Assembly: GCA_029582265.1 (NCBI GenBank)
Contig: CM055821.1
Span: 40,309,004 to 40,373,003 of the forward strand
Reading direction: 5' to 3'
Origin: Zoroaster sp. YZ-2022
Taxonomy: Eukaryota > Echinodermata > Asteroidea > Forcipulatida > Zoroasteridae
DNA length: 64,000 nucleotides
Made by a program: the position numbers and the translations under genes. Shown in pieces: positions 44,827 to 57,100 of the stretch. Below the pieces are notes generated by a model that saw only the letters and a program-made list of their open reading frames with translations, did not search any database and was not told the origin of the DNA. Each line of letters starts with the position of its first letter. The first letter of the stretch is position 1.

Positions 44827-45745
44827 GGGCCACCGTATTACGGGCGACAATTTATACTGCGACCGGCAAGCCAGCTACCTGGTAGTCTTGGCTCAAGACG
44901 TTGTTGCTCATTTTTCGCTGCGTCGCGATCTCATCACCTGCATGCAGCAGACCGCCGGCCGCGCTCGCATTGTCCGTTTCGTAAATCGAACAATAGAGGG
45001 CGCTTTTCCAAAAACCTTATTTTTCTGCAAACGTAACCTCATATCAGAACGATTTGAGAATACGCCCTCTATTGGCAGAAATGTCGCGCCGCCGTGTAGT
45101 ACAATAGTACAACTAAAAAATGTAAGAACGTCTTGACAAGACTAGCTAGCTGGTCGACCGCGACGCGTGGACCGGACCGTAGGTAAATAAACACGTAATG
45201 ATGTAATCTTCTGCCGCAACTGTACCTTTTTTAAACCCGCAGGTGTTTGCTTTTAGCGAAATAATCACAGATTGTAAGTTCATTTCGTTTTCAATGATGA
45301 ACCAAAATAAAATTTAAATTTCACCAAAATTACCAATCGCTTGGACAAGCCATGGAGGAAGAAAGAGAAGCTTACGGTTACCTAATTACAATATTTTAGA
45401 TTGTAATATAACTAACTGTTCATGCTGTTAGCAGATCAAAAGTTGAAAAATCATCCCTTTTTGTACATGTGAAAGATACGCGTGACGGAGGGAGTCCAGT
45501 GCATTGGCACTAGAATTAGGCAAGCTCATCCCAATGTCAGCGAGTGGTTGGTGGTGTAGTTCAGCCATCATTTGTTTGGTCTCCCGCTTAGTTCTCTTTC
45601 CATGAGTTGTTTCTGCCCTCCATTGCTAATTTTTGGTATATTTGTGGATCTACAAGTACAATCAGTTTGAAGTGGAAAATGAGTTGAACTGAAGATGTTT
45701 TTTGGGTCAGTTACCGTGTGATTTCACCTGTATTCTCACCAGTAG
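44827..45745. other. Intergenic; degraded MITE only
   Basis: No gene recognised. Bases about 45427-45520 are related to the inverted-repeat MITE at 28540-28800 (AAAAGTTGAAAAATC, TTTTTGTACATGTG, GACGGAGGGAGTCCAG). Confidence 0.4.
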
Positions 45746-46170
45746 ATGGCCAACAGTAGATGGCCAACAGTAGATGGCCAACAGCAGGCTGTCAACAGCA
45801 GGCTGTCAACAGCAGGCTGTCAACAGCAGGCTGTCAACAGCAGGCTGTCAACAGCAGGCTGTCAACAGCAGGCTGTCAACAGCAGGCTGTCAACAGCAGG
45901 CTGTCAACAGCAGGCTGCCAACAGCAGGCTGTCAACAGCAGGCTGCCAACAGCAGGCTGCCAACAGCAGGCTGCCAACAGCAGGCTGCCAACAGCAGGCT
46001 GCCAACAGCAGGCTGCCAACAGCAGGCTGCCAACAGCAGGCTGCCAACAGCAGGCTGCCAACAGCAGGCTGCCAACAGCAGGCTGCCAACAGCAGGCTGC
46101 CAACAGCAGGCTGCCAACAGCAGGCTGCCAACAGCAGGCTGCCAACAGCAGGCTGTCAACAGCAGGCTGG
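45746..46170. repeat. 14-bp minisatellite, about 30 copies
   Basis: Unit CAACAGCAGGCTGC with a T variant (GCTGTCAACAGCAG) dominant in the left third and the C variant in the remainder; the first three units are the diverged GTAGATGGCCAACA form. Because 14 is not a multiple of 3, three units give a 14-residue peptide repeat open in all three + frames and in - frames; these are not genes. Confidence 0.95.
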
Positions 46171-46182
46171 CCAGGGGGTAAA

Positions 46183-47000
46183 GAGTCGCAACTCGTGTCA
46201 CACTTCTTATCCCTTAGGACCTTGTCTAGGTTGGTTTTGAACTGGAGCAACATGTTGATATGCAGTCTTCAGGCAGTTGGTTCCACCAGTTTACTACTCT
46301 TTGACTGAAGGAATGATGATGAAGATTTAAACAGCATCTTTCCTTTGTCAGTTTCATGGAATGTTCCCGCCTGGTTCTCGTATTTTGGTTTAAGTTGAAC
46401 AGGTTACATCTCCCATATGGTCTATTCCCTTCAGGATACAAAATACCATAAGGTCTCCATGGAGTCATTTTGTTTCCAGAGTTGTCAGATGAAGTTAGTC
46501 TGTCTTCATATGGTTCATCTTTCGTCTCTGTTATCATCCTCGTAACTCTCCGTTGGACATATCTTCAAGGATCTTTACAAATTTGGCTTGTAAGGGGACC
46601 ACAAAGCAGCGTAGTAGTCAAGAATTGGCCTTATTACTTAGTCAGTGACTCGTAGATGATATGATAAATGATGCTTACTATTATATTAGCTTTCCTAGCT
46701 GCTTCAGCACAGTGCTTGGAATATTTCATTGACTGATGAATAGTCACACCCAAGTCTTTCTCTACTTCAACCAATTCAAGGATATGACTGTTCAAGACGT
46801 AGTTTCTTCCTGGGTTATTGTAACCAGGGTGCATGACATGACATTTGTGTACCGGTAGATTAAAATAATAGCATTTGCCACTCTTCCGACCAGGAGTTTA
46901 AGCTTTAAAGGCTTCCTTGGAGATTGTTTGCCGCTTCCTCCGTCAACACAGTTGAACACAGCTTGGTATCATCTGCGAATTGACAGAGCTTGCACATTAT
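46183..47000 (-). pseudogene. CR1/Jockey-type LINE reverse transcriptase, 3' fragment
   Basis: On the - strand, near 46980, CQFADDTKLCSTVL carries the RT DD box. At 46634-46834 is YVLNSHILELVEVEKDLGVT with HCAEAARKANIIV. At 46226-46537 is RPYGRCNLFNLNQNTRTRRE, then FSQRVVNWWNQLPEDCI, and finally NLDKVLRD near 46220. This is the C-terminal half of a CR1/Jockey RT in correct order with several frame breaks. The end abuts the 14-bp minisatellite. Confidence 0.85.
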
Positions 47001-47096
47001 GCCATCATTGATTTCATTTACGTAAAGTATGTGTAAACACATAGATGATCACATAATTTACATGAAACTTTATTTTGTGTAAAGGTGATAATGTAT

Positions 47097-47210
47097 GGAG
47101 CTCTGGAAGTGCCATCCGACTTGTTGAGATCCCGAGATAATAGTCAAATGATACTTCCAAATCCAATTATATCAGGATCTCAACAACTCGGATGGCACTT
47201 CCAGAGCTCC
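47097..47210. repeat. Hairpin with 36-bp arms upstream of CYP4 gene B
   Basis: Arms 47097-47132 and 47175-47210 begin GGAGCTCTGGAAGTGCCATC and are reverse complements with one mismatch, separated by 42 bp. It is about 0.9 kb upstream of the gene B start codon. Probably a foldback MITE. Confidence 0.9.
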
Positions 47211-47449
47211 GTAATAATTGTATCAAACTGCCATTTAAATATTTCCGTCAAAGGTGCTGTCATTTGAGTGAAATTGATCAAATTATTTTGCAATAAAACT
47301 AGAGAATCCTTTTGTATATGTGATCAAGATTTTAAGTAGGTCACTCATTGAAAGTATTTTATTCAAATCTGTAAAAGATGAAGACTGGAAAAATGACAGT
47401 CTTCTCTCACCTTTACTAATAACAGAGATTGAGTTTACAAAGTGAGGTT

Positions 47450-47750
47450 ACGTGCTACATGCTCTTCGCTAAAGTGAAGGATTTTGGAGGATTGAGGTTA
47501 TTAGGCATACTTGCCTTTCCATGGTACATGTACATCCATGTTTGTTGTAGCGATTGCAAGGTCAGTGCTTGGGTCAGTGGACACTGTTTATTGCTCCATG
47601 CATGCAGGTCCCTGGCCATGTACATGTATCACAGATTTATAGAAACACATGTGAGCATACATGTCATGTGCTTGCTTTACTACTGAAGGATTTTGGAGGA
47701 TTCAGGTTATGTGTAAGCAAATGGGCCTAGGGAGTTAGGGTTATATTTGC
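47450..47750 (-). repeat. Dispersed repeat carrying a single 44-bp satellite unit
   Basis: Matches 57660-57945 in inverted orientation: the shared part includes TACATGTACATCCATGTTTG and CTTGGGTCAGTGGACACTGT. It ends with one unit of the 44-bp satellite (GGTTATGTGTAAGCAAATGG, then GCCTAGGGAGTTAGG). It lies some 360 bp upstream of the CYP4 gene B start. Confidence 0.85.
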
Positions 47751-48112
47751 TTATAAGACCTTCTTTAAGGGTGTTATTGCTGCGAACATAATGCAATTAA
47801 AATTATAATCTAACCCTGAAGTGCAAGTTTCACAATTTTCATAATCGAACCAACCAAAATAGGGTCATGATAGCTTCCCCTACTAGTCCGAGATCAACTG
47901 TAAATGTGCTATGCAATTCTCATGCATGTAAGCATTATTGTCAGCACGTATTATTTTAATTATTCCCAATTTATCATAATTCACCACTGATGTGACAAAA
48001 ACTGCCATTTAATATCATATTTGTAATTGTGGTCAATCTATTTTAGAAAGCAGATCCGCAGTGGCGATCAACCCTATTGATGTAACATAGCCAACTTGAA
48101 TTAACGGCAATC

Positions 48113-51100
48113 ATGATTATGTCCGTCGCATCCGTAGCCAGTGCTGTTGGATTCATAGCTGTAGTTTACATCATGTACCACGTTATCTCCATTGTGCAAG
48201 GTGTGCGCAAACAAAGGGCAGCTCTGAAACAATGGCCTGGACTTCCAACACACTGGCTGTATGGCAATCTTCATCAGGTAAGGGACCAATATCATGGGAG
48301 CTGCTTAATTAGCTGCAGTAACTGTATCTCAAAGGTCTTGTCATTGGGTCGAATCAGACCTTAAGAGCTACAGACTTTTACATAGGAAATTTGGCTCTTT
48401 TTGAATATTTCCTTAAATACTAATATTAGTTGCCATTCCACTCCACATAATGCACCTAGATACTTCGTCTATCATTTGAATGGATCAACAACGACCAAAA
48501 CTGATTTGAAATACCAAAAATTTGACTCTTTTTGACAGAACAACTCACCTTGTATTATGAAATCACCCAAGCCCAATAGTCTGGAACCCATAATACAGAC
48601 TGTATCTTATTATATAAATTAATCTTTGTAACCAGTCTATTTTTAATAGTGCACAAAGAATGGGTCTCCAAAATTTCCTAGGTAAAAGTCTGTAGATCTG
48701 AGGTCTGATTCAACACAATGACAAGACCTTCGAGATACAGTTACTGTAGCTAGGAGCTGATAAGCACACAAATTTGGTAAACATAGAAAATTTATGCTTA
48801 GCAAAAATAGAGGCGTGTTTTGGTGAACACAAACAGAAACTTGTTTCTGACGTCACATTCTTGACCAGAAACAAGACGGCATAGCTACGCGAAAACACAA
48901 AGGTAACCAGAAAATTGTTTTCAGTTTGTGACTTGTTCAATCATCAACGTTTCTCAAAATATACGGTGTAATTAAAATTTTAGCAAAATAGAACTTAATC
49001 TTGAAACTAAGCCTAACTGGTCACAAACTTCTGTTGATGTTTGGTCAGAACAATGACATCATCGCAGCACAACCAAACTCACTTTACCAATAACTGAAGC
49101 CCAAACATGTCTCTACTGGTGGAAAGAATGTTGAACCCAAGCGCCACTTACATGTATGTACACAATGTCTAAGCATGTAGTTTTAGCAGATGACAAAATG
49201 GCCAACATCTCAAAAGATGTGCACATATTCATTGCACAAAATCCACAACAAAAATTGTTTCCAAACCTCACCTGACTACATTTTCCTCTCCTTTACCTAG
49301 TTTGTCTGTCCTCTAACAAATTTTGCAGGAAACTTAGTGATATTTGTCATAGTTTGCAAGGACAATGTCAGCTGTCATCTACATTTTTTCTCTAACATAT
49401 ACTGAACAAAATTATAAACGCCCCATGTGGCACTTTGAAACTTTTATTAGCCTTAGAGGTTGCAAAATCATACAAAATTCATTTTGTTGTTCAATATGCT
49501 ACAGATTACTGTCCGTTAGAACACGATAGTGGCGTCTGGCAATCATGGACATGCATGTGGACACGGTGGGGGTCAGGTTGAAACATGGGGCGTTTATATT
49601 TTTGCTCAGTGTATATTACACATGACTTTTTGTTGTACATTCCTTTTAAATAAACCATATTAACAAAACTTGCTCAGAGCGTGTACATGACCTCTTTATC
49701 TGTTAGTGTTCCACCAGCTATTACTACCGCACACTTCAGTGGTAATCTGTTCAACCCCGAATACATGAACTCTCATTAGGCCAAATAAAAAATAAAAAAT
49801 TGGTTAGCGTCCTTTTCCCCCAATTATCATGGTTAGGAGTGAGGCTTTTTTTCCCTTCATGAACCCATGTTTTAATGATTGAAGTTTGTACAATGAGCAG
49901 ATGAGAAACTAGATTATTTTTTAACAAGGTGATTTGTATTGGCTTCAGGAGATTTGCAATTTTTTTTTTATTCTTTAATTTTTTGACATTGTCAGACGCC
50001 AGGTTTTAAAGTAAAAAACATTTAAAAAAAATAAAAACATTTGGACAAGGACAAACAAAGGCAACCCATTCTATTTTACCAGCAAGTTTCTGAAATTTTC
50101 TTTTTTAGGAGAATGCCACTCTTTTACTTGAGGAAAGGAAAATAAATGCTTTAAAATTACATATTTATTTTTATAACTTTCTAAAATAAATATGTAAAAA
50201 AATAATTCTGAATCCTGTCAAAAATTCATTTGGACACATAACTACTGTTAAACAGCTTCTGATAACTTTCTTTTCAAATATATCCCTTCAAAGTATGTAT
50301 TTTCTTTTCTAAAAGGATATAATGTTCCAATGAAAACTAATAAATATTCCGATAAAAACAACAAAATAATATCACTGATCTGCTGCTCCAACGTAAATCC
50401 CAGATAAATATGACAATAGTAATTGTAATGAGCACTTACTATAGCAGAAAATGATGTGCTTACATATAAGCGTAATTCACAGGTTAGCGTGCAATTTCTG
50501 CTCGTGCACATGAGTACTTTGCATAATTTGCTGCTCTCACAGAATTTTTCAAAGGAAATATTTTTTGTATAAGAAACAGACAACCAGTCAGTTTATAAAC
50601 ACATTATATAAAAGTAGTGTTGGTAACCATTAGAACCTGCTGTAAACAATATTTGTACTAAGCAGACTTTGTACTAAGCAGACTTTGTACTAAGCAGACT
50701 TTGTACTAAGCAGACTTTGTACTAAGCAGACATTGTACTAAGCAGACTTTGTACTAAGTAATATTTTAATAATAGGAGCCAGCGGCGTAGCCACTGGGGG
50801 GGGGGCACGTGCCCCCCCCCACAAATTTCCAGGTGCCCCCCCACGAAAAATCCTCATAGTGCCCCCAAAAAACAGAAAAGAAAAAGAAAATGGAAAAAAC
50901 CCATACCCCTGGGCCCCCCACTGAAAAGCAATGCCCCCTGTGCCCCCCCCCCCCCCACTGAAAAAGTCCTGGCTACACCGCTGATAGGAGCCAATTTCAT
51001 AGAGCTGGTAAGCAGAGAATTTTGCTAAGCAAATATTTTTGCTAAGCAATATAAAGCAAACTACCACAGGAAGTTCATACATTTTGTGTGGAAGCTACTA

Positions 51101-54100
51101 AGCAGCTCTATGAAATTGGACCCAGGTCTTTGAAATACGCCTACAATATACAAATATAACATGGTTTGAGGGTGGACAGTCGATATTAGCTCCCCTCGGT
51201 ATTGGAAGTTGGCAAACTAGTTCCCGAGGCGAAGCCGAGGGAACTAGTTTGTCAACTTCCAATACCGAGGGGAGCTAATATCGACTCCACCCGAAATAAA
51301 CCATGTTATATTTGTTTTACTATGCCTCATACATATTCAGTTGTATTGACAATAATAAGGAGCATCATTGTCATTGAGCTCGGGAAAATGCGAATTGACA
51401 TTTACGTGTGCCGCCATCTTTTCATGTGTAGCTAGGGCAATGTTCGCGCGTGCGTACTACACCCGTGCGACTGTTCCCCGATATTGCTTCGTAAAGCGCA
51501 TGCGTAGTAGTTTAACGCCTAGCAAGCAGCCACTCATAACAGCTCTCCAGTTTTTGTGCTAAGTAAGTGTTTTGTAGCTACAAGTTTGTCTTCATTTTTA
51601 TACTAGTGGATTTCTTATTACATCTGGAATCTACTGGACGTTTTATGTGAGTATTTGTACATTTGTTTTCTTATAATAAGTGAAAAACTGTTGTTTTTTT
51701 GTCTGTCTCTCCAGAAAGTTTTTACTGTTGAGTGTATATACATTTTGGATCTTCATTTTATTTGTGCAGTCAACTCTGATTTAGATTATAACCTGTAGCT
51801 AGAGATTATAACCTGTAGCTTGACCACAAGCCTTTTGTTTGGATCAACAACTTTGTGATCAGACAATGGAGGTCTACATCCTGTTTATTCTACTCCTGCT
51901 ATCCAGACCATTGTGTCTCAATGACTCATCAGAAGATGGCTACAAGATGCAATCTACAGATTGTTCACCCAAGATCCGCCATCTTAAATTCTTGAGACGT
52001 CCTATATCATACTATGATAATTCATCTGCCACCTTTCACCTGGAACTCTTAATTTCTGGTGACATAAACCCAAACCCTGGACCTGAAACACTGATCAACA
52101 CACCCAAAAACGCCACTCAGCTCCATAAAATTTCCTATAGCCGCAATGAACTACTCAATCTTCACAACGCTCCATGTACCGATGCAGCTTTATCTTATTC
52201 AGCATTGAGTCAATTGAACTCTCTTGGGATACTTGCTAATCAACCCAAAACATACCGCCGCACACATAGAGGTAAAAAAGCTGGTCGCCGTAGAATGGAC
52301 AGCCTTACACAACTAGCACTCCTGCCTTATCAACCCCCAGCAGTGAACTTAACCACATCAACAAGCGACATTGGCATAACTTCAACTCCAAATGTTCATG
52401 ATGAGTCTAAACTTCAGCTCTGTGTACTAAACACTCAATCCATATGTAACAAATCGGATGAATTTGTTGACTTTGTACTTCAAAACAATTTGGATCTTGT
52501 TGCCATAACCGAGACATGGTTTAAACCCGATGATGACTTAATACCCCGTGAGTGTACTCCTGCTGGCTACTCTCTCCATCATATCCCCAGACCAAAAAAG
52601 ACCGGTGGAGGGGTTGCACTTCTCTTTAGGTCCAGTTTATCTGTCAGTATGAAAAGTGTTAACATTGACTACCTAACATTTGAATCTCTGCATGCTGAGG
52701 TAACGTGCAACTCTAGATCTGTTCGCCTTGTTAATATTTATCGACCAGAAAGGGATGTTGATGGTAAACATGTAAACTTCTCCAGTTTTCTGCAGGAATT
52801 TGAGAAATTAATTGTGGATTATCTCTTGCACCCATCTGACATTATTTTAACCGGCGATTTTAACATTCATATGGACATCTCTTCAAACAATTATGCGAAT
52901 CAGTTTAAAGATCTGCTCTCTGCTCATGGACTTATCCAGCATATCACAGCACCCACTCATCGATATGGTCACTGTCTTGACCTCATGATAACGCGTGAAA
53001 ATACTTCACCTCTTATCTCGAATATAACTATCCATCCCGGCTTATCTGATCATTATGCAATCATGGCAGATATGAACCTTAAAAAACCTCCCATGCCTAC
53101 CATTTCTGTAACTACTCGCCACTGGAAAAATGTAAATATTAGAGATTTATGTCATGATCTTGAATCTCAACTGGAAAATGTAAACCTTGAAGATGGTGAG
53201 CTGGATTCTTGTGTCAATCTATTTGAATCTACTGTCCGTAACATCTTGGACGATCATGCTCCGCAAAAAACTAGAACTGTAAAACTACAATCTGAATCCC
53301 CCTGGTTCAATGATGATATTCGTGCTGCAAGGAAAATCCGTCGTCAACTTGAACGAAAATGGCGTGACAATGGGAAACTTGGAGTACATCGGCAAGAATA
53401 CTGTAACCAACGAGATATTGTGAAGAACATGATTAACCAGGCCAAAATAACTCACTACTCATCTCTTGTGGAAGAGAACTCTGGCGATCAGAAAAAACTC
53501 TTTAACATTGTTGAAAAGCTGCTTCATAAACCCAAAGCTCCAGTGCTTCCATCTACACACTCCAATCAGGACCTCGCTAATGAATTTTCAAACTTTTTGT
53601 CACAAAATTGAGAATATCCGTCGTTATTTTCCCCAGTACCTGTCATTCTATCACAAACACCATCACGCAAGGATCCACAATGTAGACTGTCTATGTTTGA
53701 GCCTACTAGTGTTACGGAGATCAAGAAACTCATCATGAAATCGCCATCAAAAATCGTGTGAACTTGATCCAGTGCCAACTTCGCTAATAAAACAAAATAT
53801 TGATGTGTTTGCTAAGTATATCACAATTATTGTAAACAGATCTCTTTCTTCCGGTTGTTTCCCTGATAGCCAGAAGATTGCTCATGTTAAACCACTCTGA
53901 AGAAACCCAATTTGGACAAGGAAGTTTTCAAAATTACCGACCGGTAGCGAATTTAAAGTACCTTGGAAAACAATCGAGCGAGTTGTTTCATCACGGATCT
54001 CTGACCATGTTCGTGTGAATAACCTGTCGGATACATTTCAGTCAGCCTATAAACCATTTCATGGAACGGAAACTGCTCTTCTCCGCGTCAACAATGACAT

Positions 54101-57100
54101 TTTATCTGCCATGGATGATGGAAAAATCACTGCATTAGTTTTGTTGAGACTTAAGCGCCGCTTTTGACACGGTCGATCACAAAATCCTTCTCTCCCGCCT
54201 GCAATATCATCTTGGAACACATGACACAGCCCTGGATTGGTGTAAGTCCTACCTTTTAAATAGGCCTCAGCATGTTTGTATTGGTAATGCCACCTCCGAG
54301 CCTGTTATTCTTGACTATTCTGTACCCCAAGGCTCCGTGCTCGGCCCACAGTGGTTTACTGTTTATACGTTTCAGTTCGTGATATCATTTTGAAGTATAA
54401 TTTAAATTACCATGTCTACGCTGATGACACGCAGCTCTACATTACTTTTAAATCTTCTCAAGAACCTGCCGATTCCTGCATTACAACACTGGAGAAATGT
54501 ATTCAAGAGATTCGAAGTTGGATGCGACAAAACTTCCTGAAATTGAACGACGAAAAACAGAATTTGTTCTATTTGGATCACGTCAGCAATTGTCTAAAGT
54601 TTCTCTTCCATCTATTGCAATTGGTGACTCGCAGATAACCCCTCATCACAAGCACATAATTTGGGTGTTATATTTGACTCGACAATGACTTTAAAACCCT
54701 CATATCTCCAACATTGTTCGCATATCATCATTTCATATCAGAAATATCAGCCGAATAAGGAAATACTTGAATAAAAGTGCTACTGAACAAATTATTCATG
54801 CGTTTGTCACATCACGTCTCGATAACGGGAATGCTCTACTCTACGGTCTCCCGCAGAATCAAATATCTCGTCTTCAGAACATACAAAACACAGCAGCTCG
54901 TGTTGTGACTTTGTCCAAAAAGTCATGCCATATCACGCCAATCTTGAAAGAACTGCACTGGCTTCCTGTTTCACAGAGAATTGTTTTAAACTTATGCTAA
55001 TTGTTCACAAATCTTTTAATAACATTGCTCCAATTTATATTTCTGAACTGCTTAAAGTCTACACTCCATCACGCAATTTGCGCTCCAGCAACATGTCACT
55101 CCTAAAGGAACCAACATCAAAACGGAACTGGGGTGATAGGTCTTTTTCTGTCGCGGCTCCGAGACTCTGGAATCATCTTCCAACTAAACTCAAATCTTGT
55201 CATAGTATAACTAGATTTAAGTCGATGCTTAAAACTCATCTTATGTCACAATTCTTCAAAGATGATGTATATTTGTAATTCCATTGTAGGTACGTGTATC
55301 TCAGTACATAATTTTTCCCTATGTTGTCATTGTATATTGTTTGTATTCATGTTTTTATCTTTGTTTCCGCGCCTTGAGCGCCCAGCAGGGTGGATATGTG
55401 CGCGCTATAAATCTTTATTATTATTATTATTATTATTACTACGCATGCGTATTTACCCTGTGTGTGAATACTCGCGGGCGCTTGGTAAACAGCCAAAATA
55501 GCATCTGGCACGTGACGGTGAATGGACCAATGAGAATTCGGATTTCGATCATGAATATGTATGAGGTATAGTAATATCATCTTAGCTTACTGAAAATAAA
55601 ATCTTTATCAATTGCAGCATCCAATGTTTGATGCAAAAGTACGCGAACAGGGAGGAGAAATAGGATACAGATTTCGCCGTGAGATGACCGCCATGTATCC
55701 TAAGGGATACTACTTCTTCCTTGGTCCAATACGGGGAGTCTTAGTGGCTAGTCATCCAGATATTATGAGACCAATCATGATGAATGGAGGTAAGGCCAAA
55801 AAAAGATCTCTGGTTTCTGGTCACCTCAGCCCTGCGTGTCAGCATTTTTAGTACATATTTACTGTAAAACATTGCTTTTCACAATTAACCCGAACTCCCA
55901 AGGCCCATTTGCTTACACATAACCTGAATCCTTCCTAACTCCCTAGGCCCATTTGCTTACACATAACCTGAATCCTTCCTAACTCCCTAGGCCCATTTGC
56001 TTACACATAACCTGAATCCTTCCTAACTCCCTAGGCCCATTTGCTTACACATAACCTGAATCCTTCCTAACTCCCTAGGCCCATTTGCCTACACATAACC
56101 TGAATCCTTCCTAACTCCTTAGGCCCATTTGCTTACACATAACCTGAATCCTTCCTAACTCCCTAGGCCCATTTGCTTACACATAACCTGAATCCTTCCT
56201 AACTCTCTAGGCCCATTTGCTTACACATAACCTGAATCCTTCCTAACTCCCTAGGCCCATTTGCTTACACATAACCTGAATCCTTCCTAACTCCCTAGGC
56301 CCATTTGCTTACACATAACCTGAATCCTTCCTAACTCCCTAGGCCCATTTGCTTACACATAACCTGAATCCTTCCTAACTCCCTAGGCCCATTTGCTTAC
56401 ACATAACCTGAATCCTTCCTAACTCCCTAGGCCCATTTGCCTACACATAACCTGAATCCTTCCTAACTCCTTAGGCCCATTTGCTTACACATAACCTGAA
56501 TCCTTCCTAACTCCCTAGGCCCATTTGCTTACACATAACCTGAATCCTTCCTAACTCTCTAGGCCCATTTGCTTACACATAACCTGAATCCTTCCTAACT
56601 CCCTAGGCCCATTTGCTTACACATAACCTGAATCCTTCCTAACTCCCTAGGCCCATTTGCTTACACATAACCTGAATCCTTCCTAACTCCCTAGGCCCAT
56701 TTGCTTACACATAACCTGAATCCTTCCTAACTCCCTAGGCCCATTTAAACACATAACCTGAATCCTTCCTAACTCCCTAGGCCCATTTGCCTACACATAA
56801 CCTGAATCCTTCCTAACTCCTTAGGCCCATTTGCTTACACATAACCTGAATCCTTCCTAACTCCCTAGGCCCATTTGCTTACACATAACCTGAATCCTTC
56901 CTAACTCCCTAGGCCCATTTGCTTACACATAACCTGAATCCTTCCTAACTCCTAGGCCCATTTGCTTACACATAACCTGAATCCTTCCTAACTCCCTAGG
57001 CCCATTTGCTTACACATAACCTGAATCCTTCCTAACTCCCTAGGCCCATTTGCTTACACATAACCTGGAATCCTTCCTAACTCCCTAGGCCCATTTGCTT

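Larger units (their letters stand above)
51839..55438 (+). mobile_element. L2/CR1-type LINE
   Basis: A near full-length non-LTR element with a long 5' frame (to 53611) encoding an apurinic endonuclease and a shifted reverse transcriptase to about 55278. The 3' UTR contains GCGCCTTGAGCGCCCAGCAG and GTGCGCGCTATAAATC, ending in (ATT)n at 55415-55438. A microsatellite tail instead of poly-A is usual in the L2/CR1 groups. It lies in intron 1 of CYP4 gene B, in the sense orientation. Confidence 0.88.
51318..55573. mobile_element. Possible DNA element ends around the LINE
   Basis: TACTATGCCTCATACATATT at 51318 and its near-complement ending GAGGTATAGTA at 55573 are inverted over 22 bp with one mismatch. 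GCATGCGTAGTAG near the left is also inverted relative to CTACGCATGCG after the LINE tail. The LINE would then lie inside an older inverted-repeat element. No target duplication seen. Confidence 0.4.

Noticed and set aside
45746..46253. Long Gln/Ala/Ser-rich and Leu/Cys-rich proteins in several frames
   Set aside because: They are translations of the 14-bp minisatellite, open in all + frames because the unit has no stop codon; not genes.
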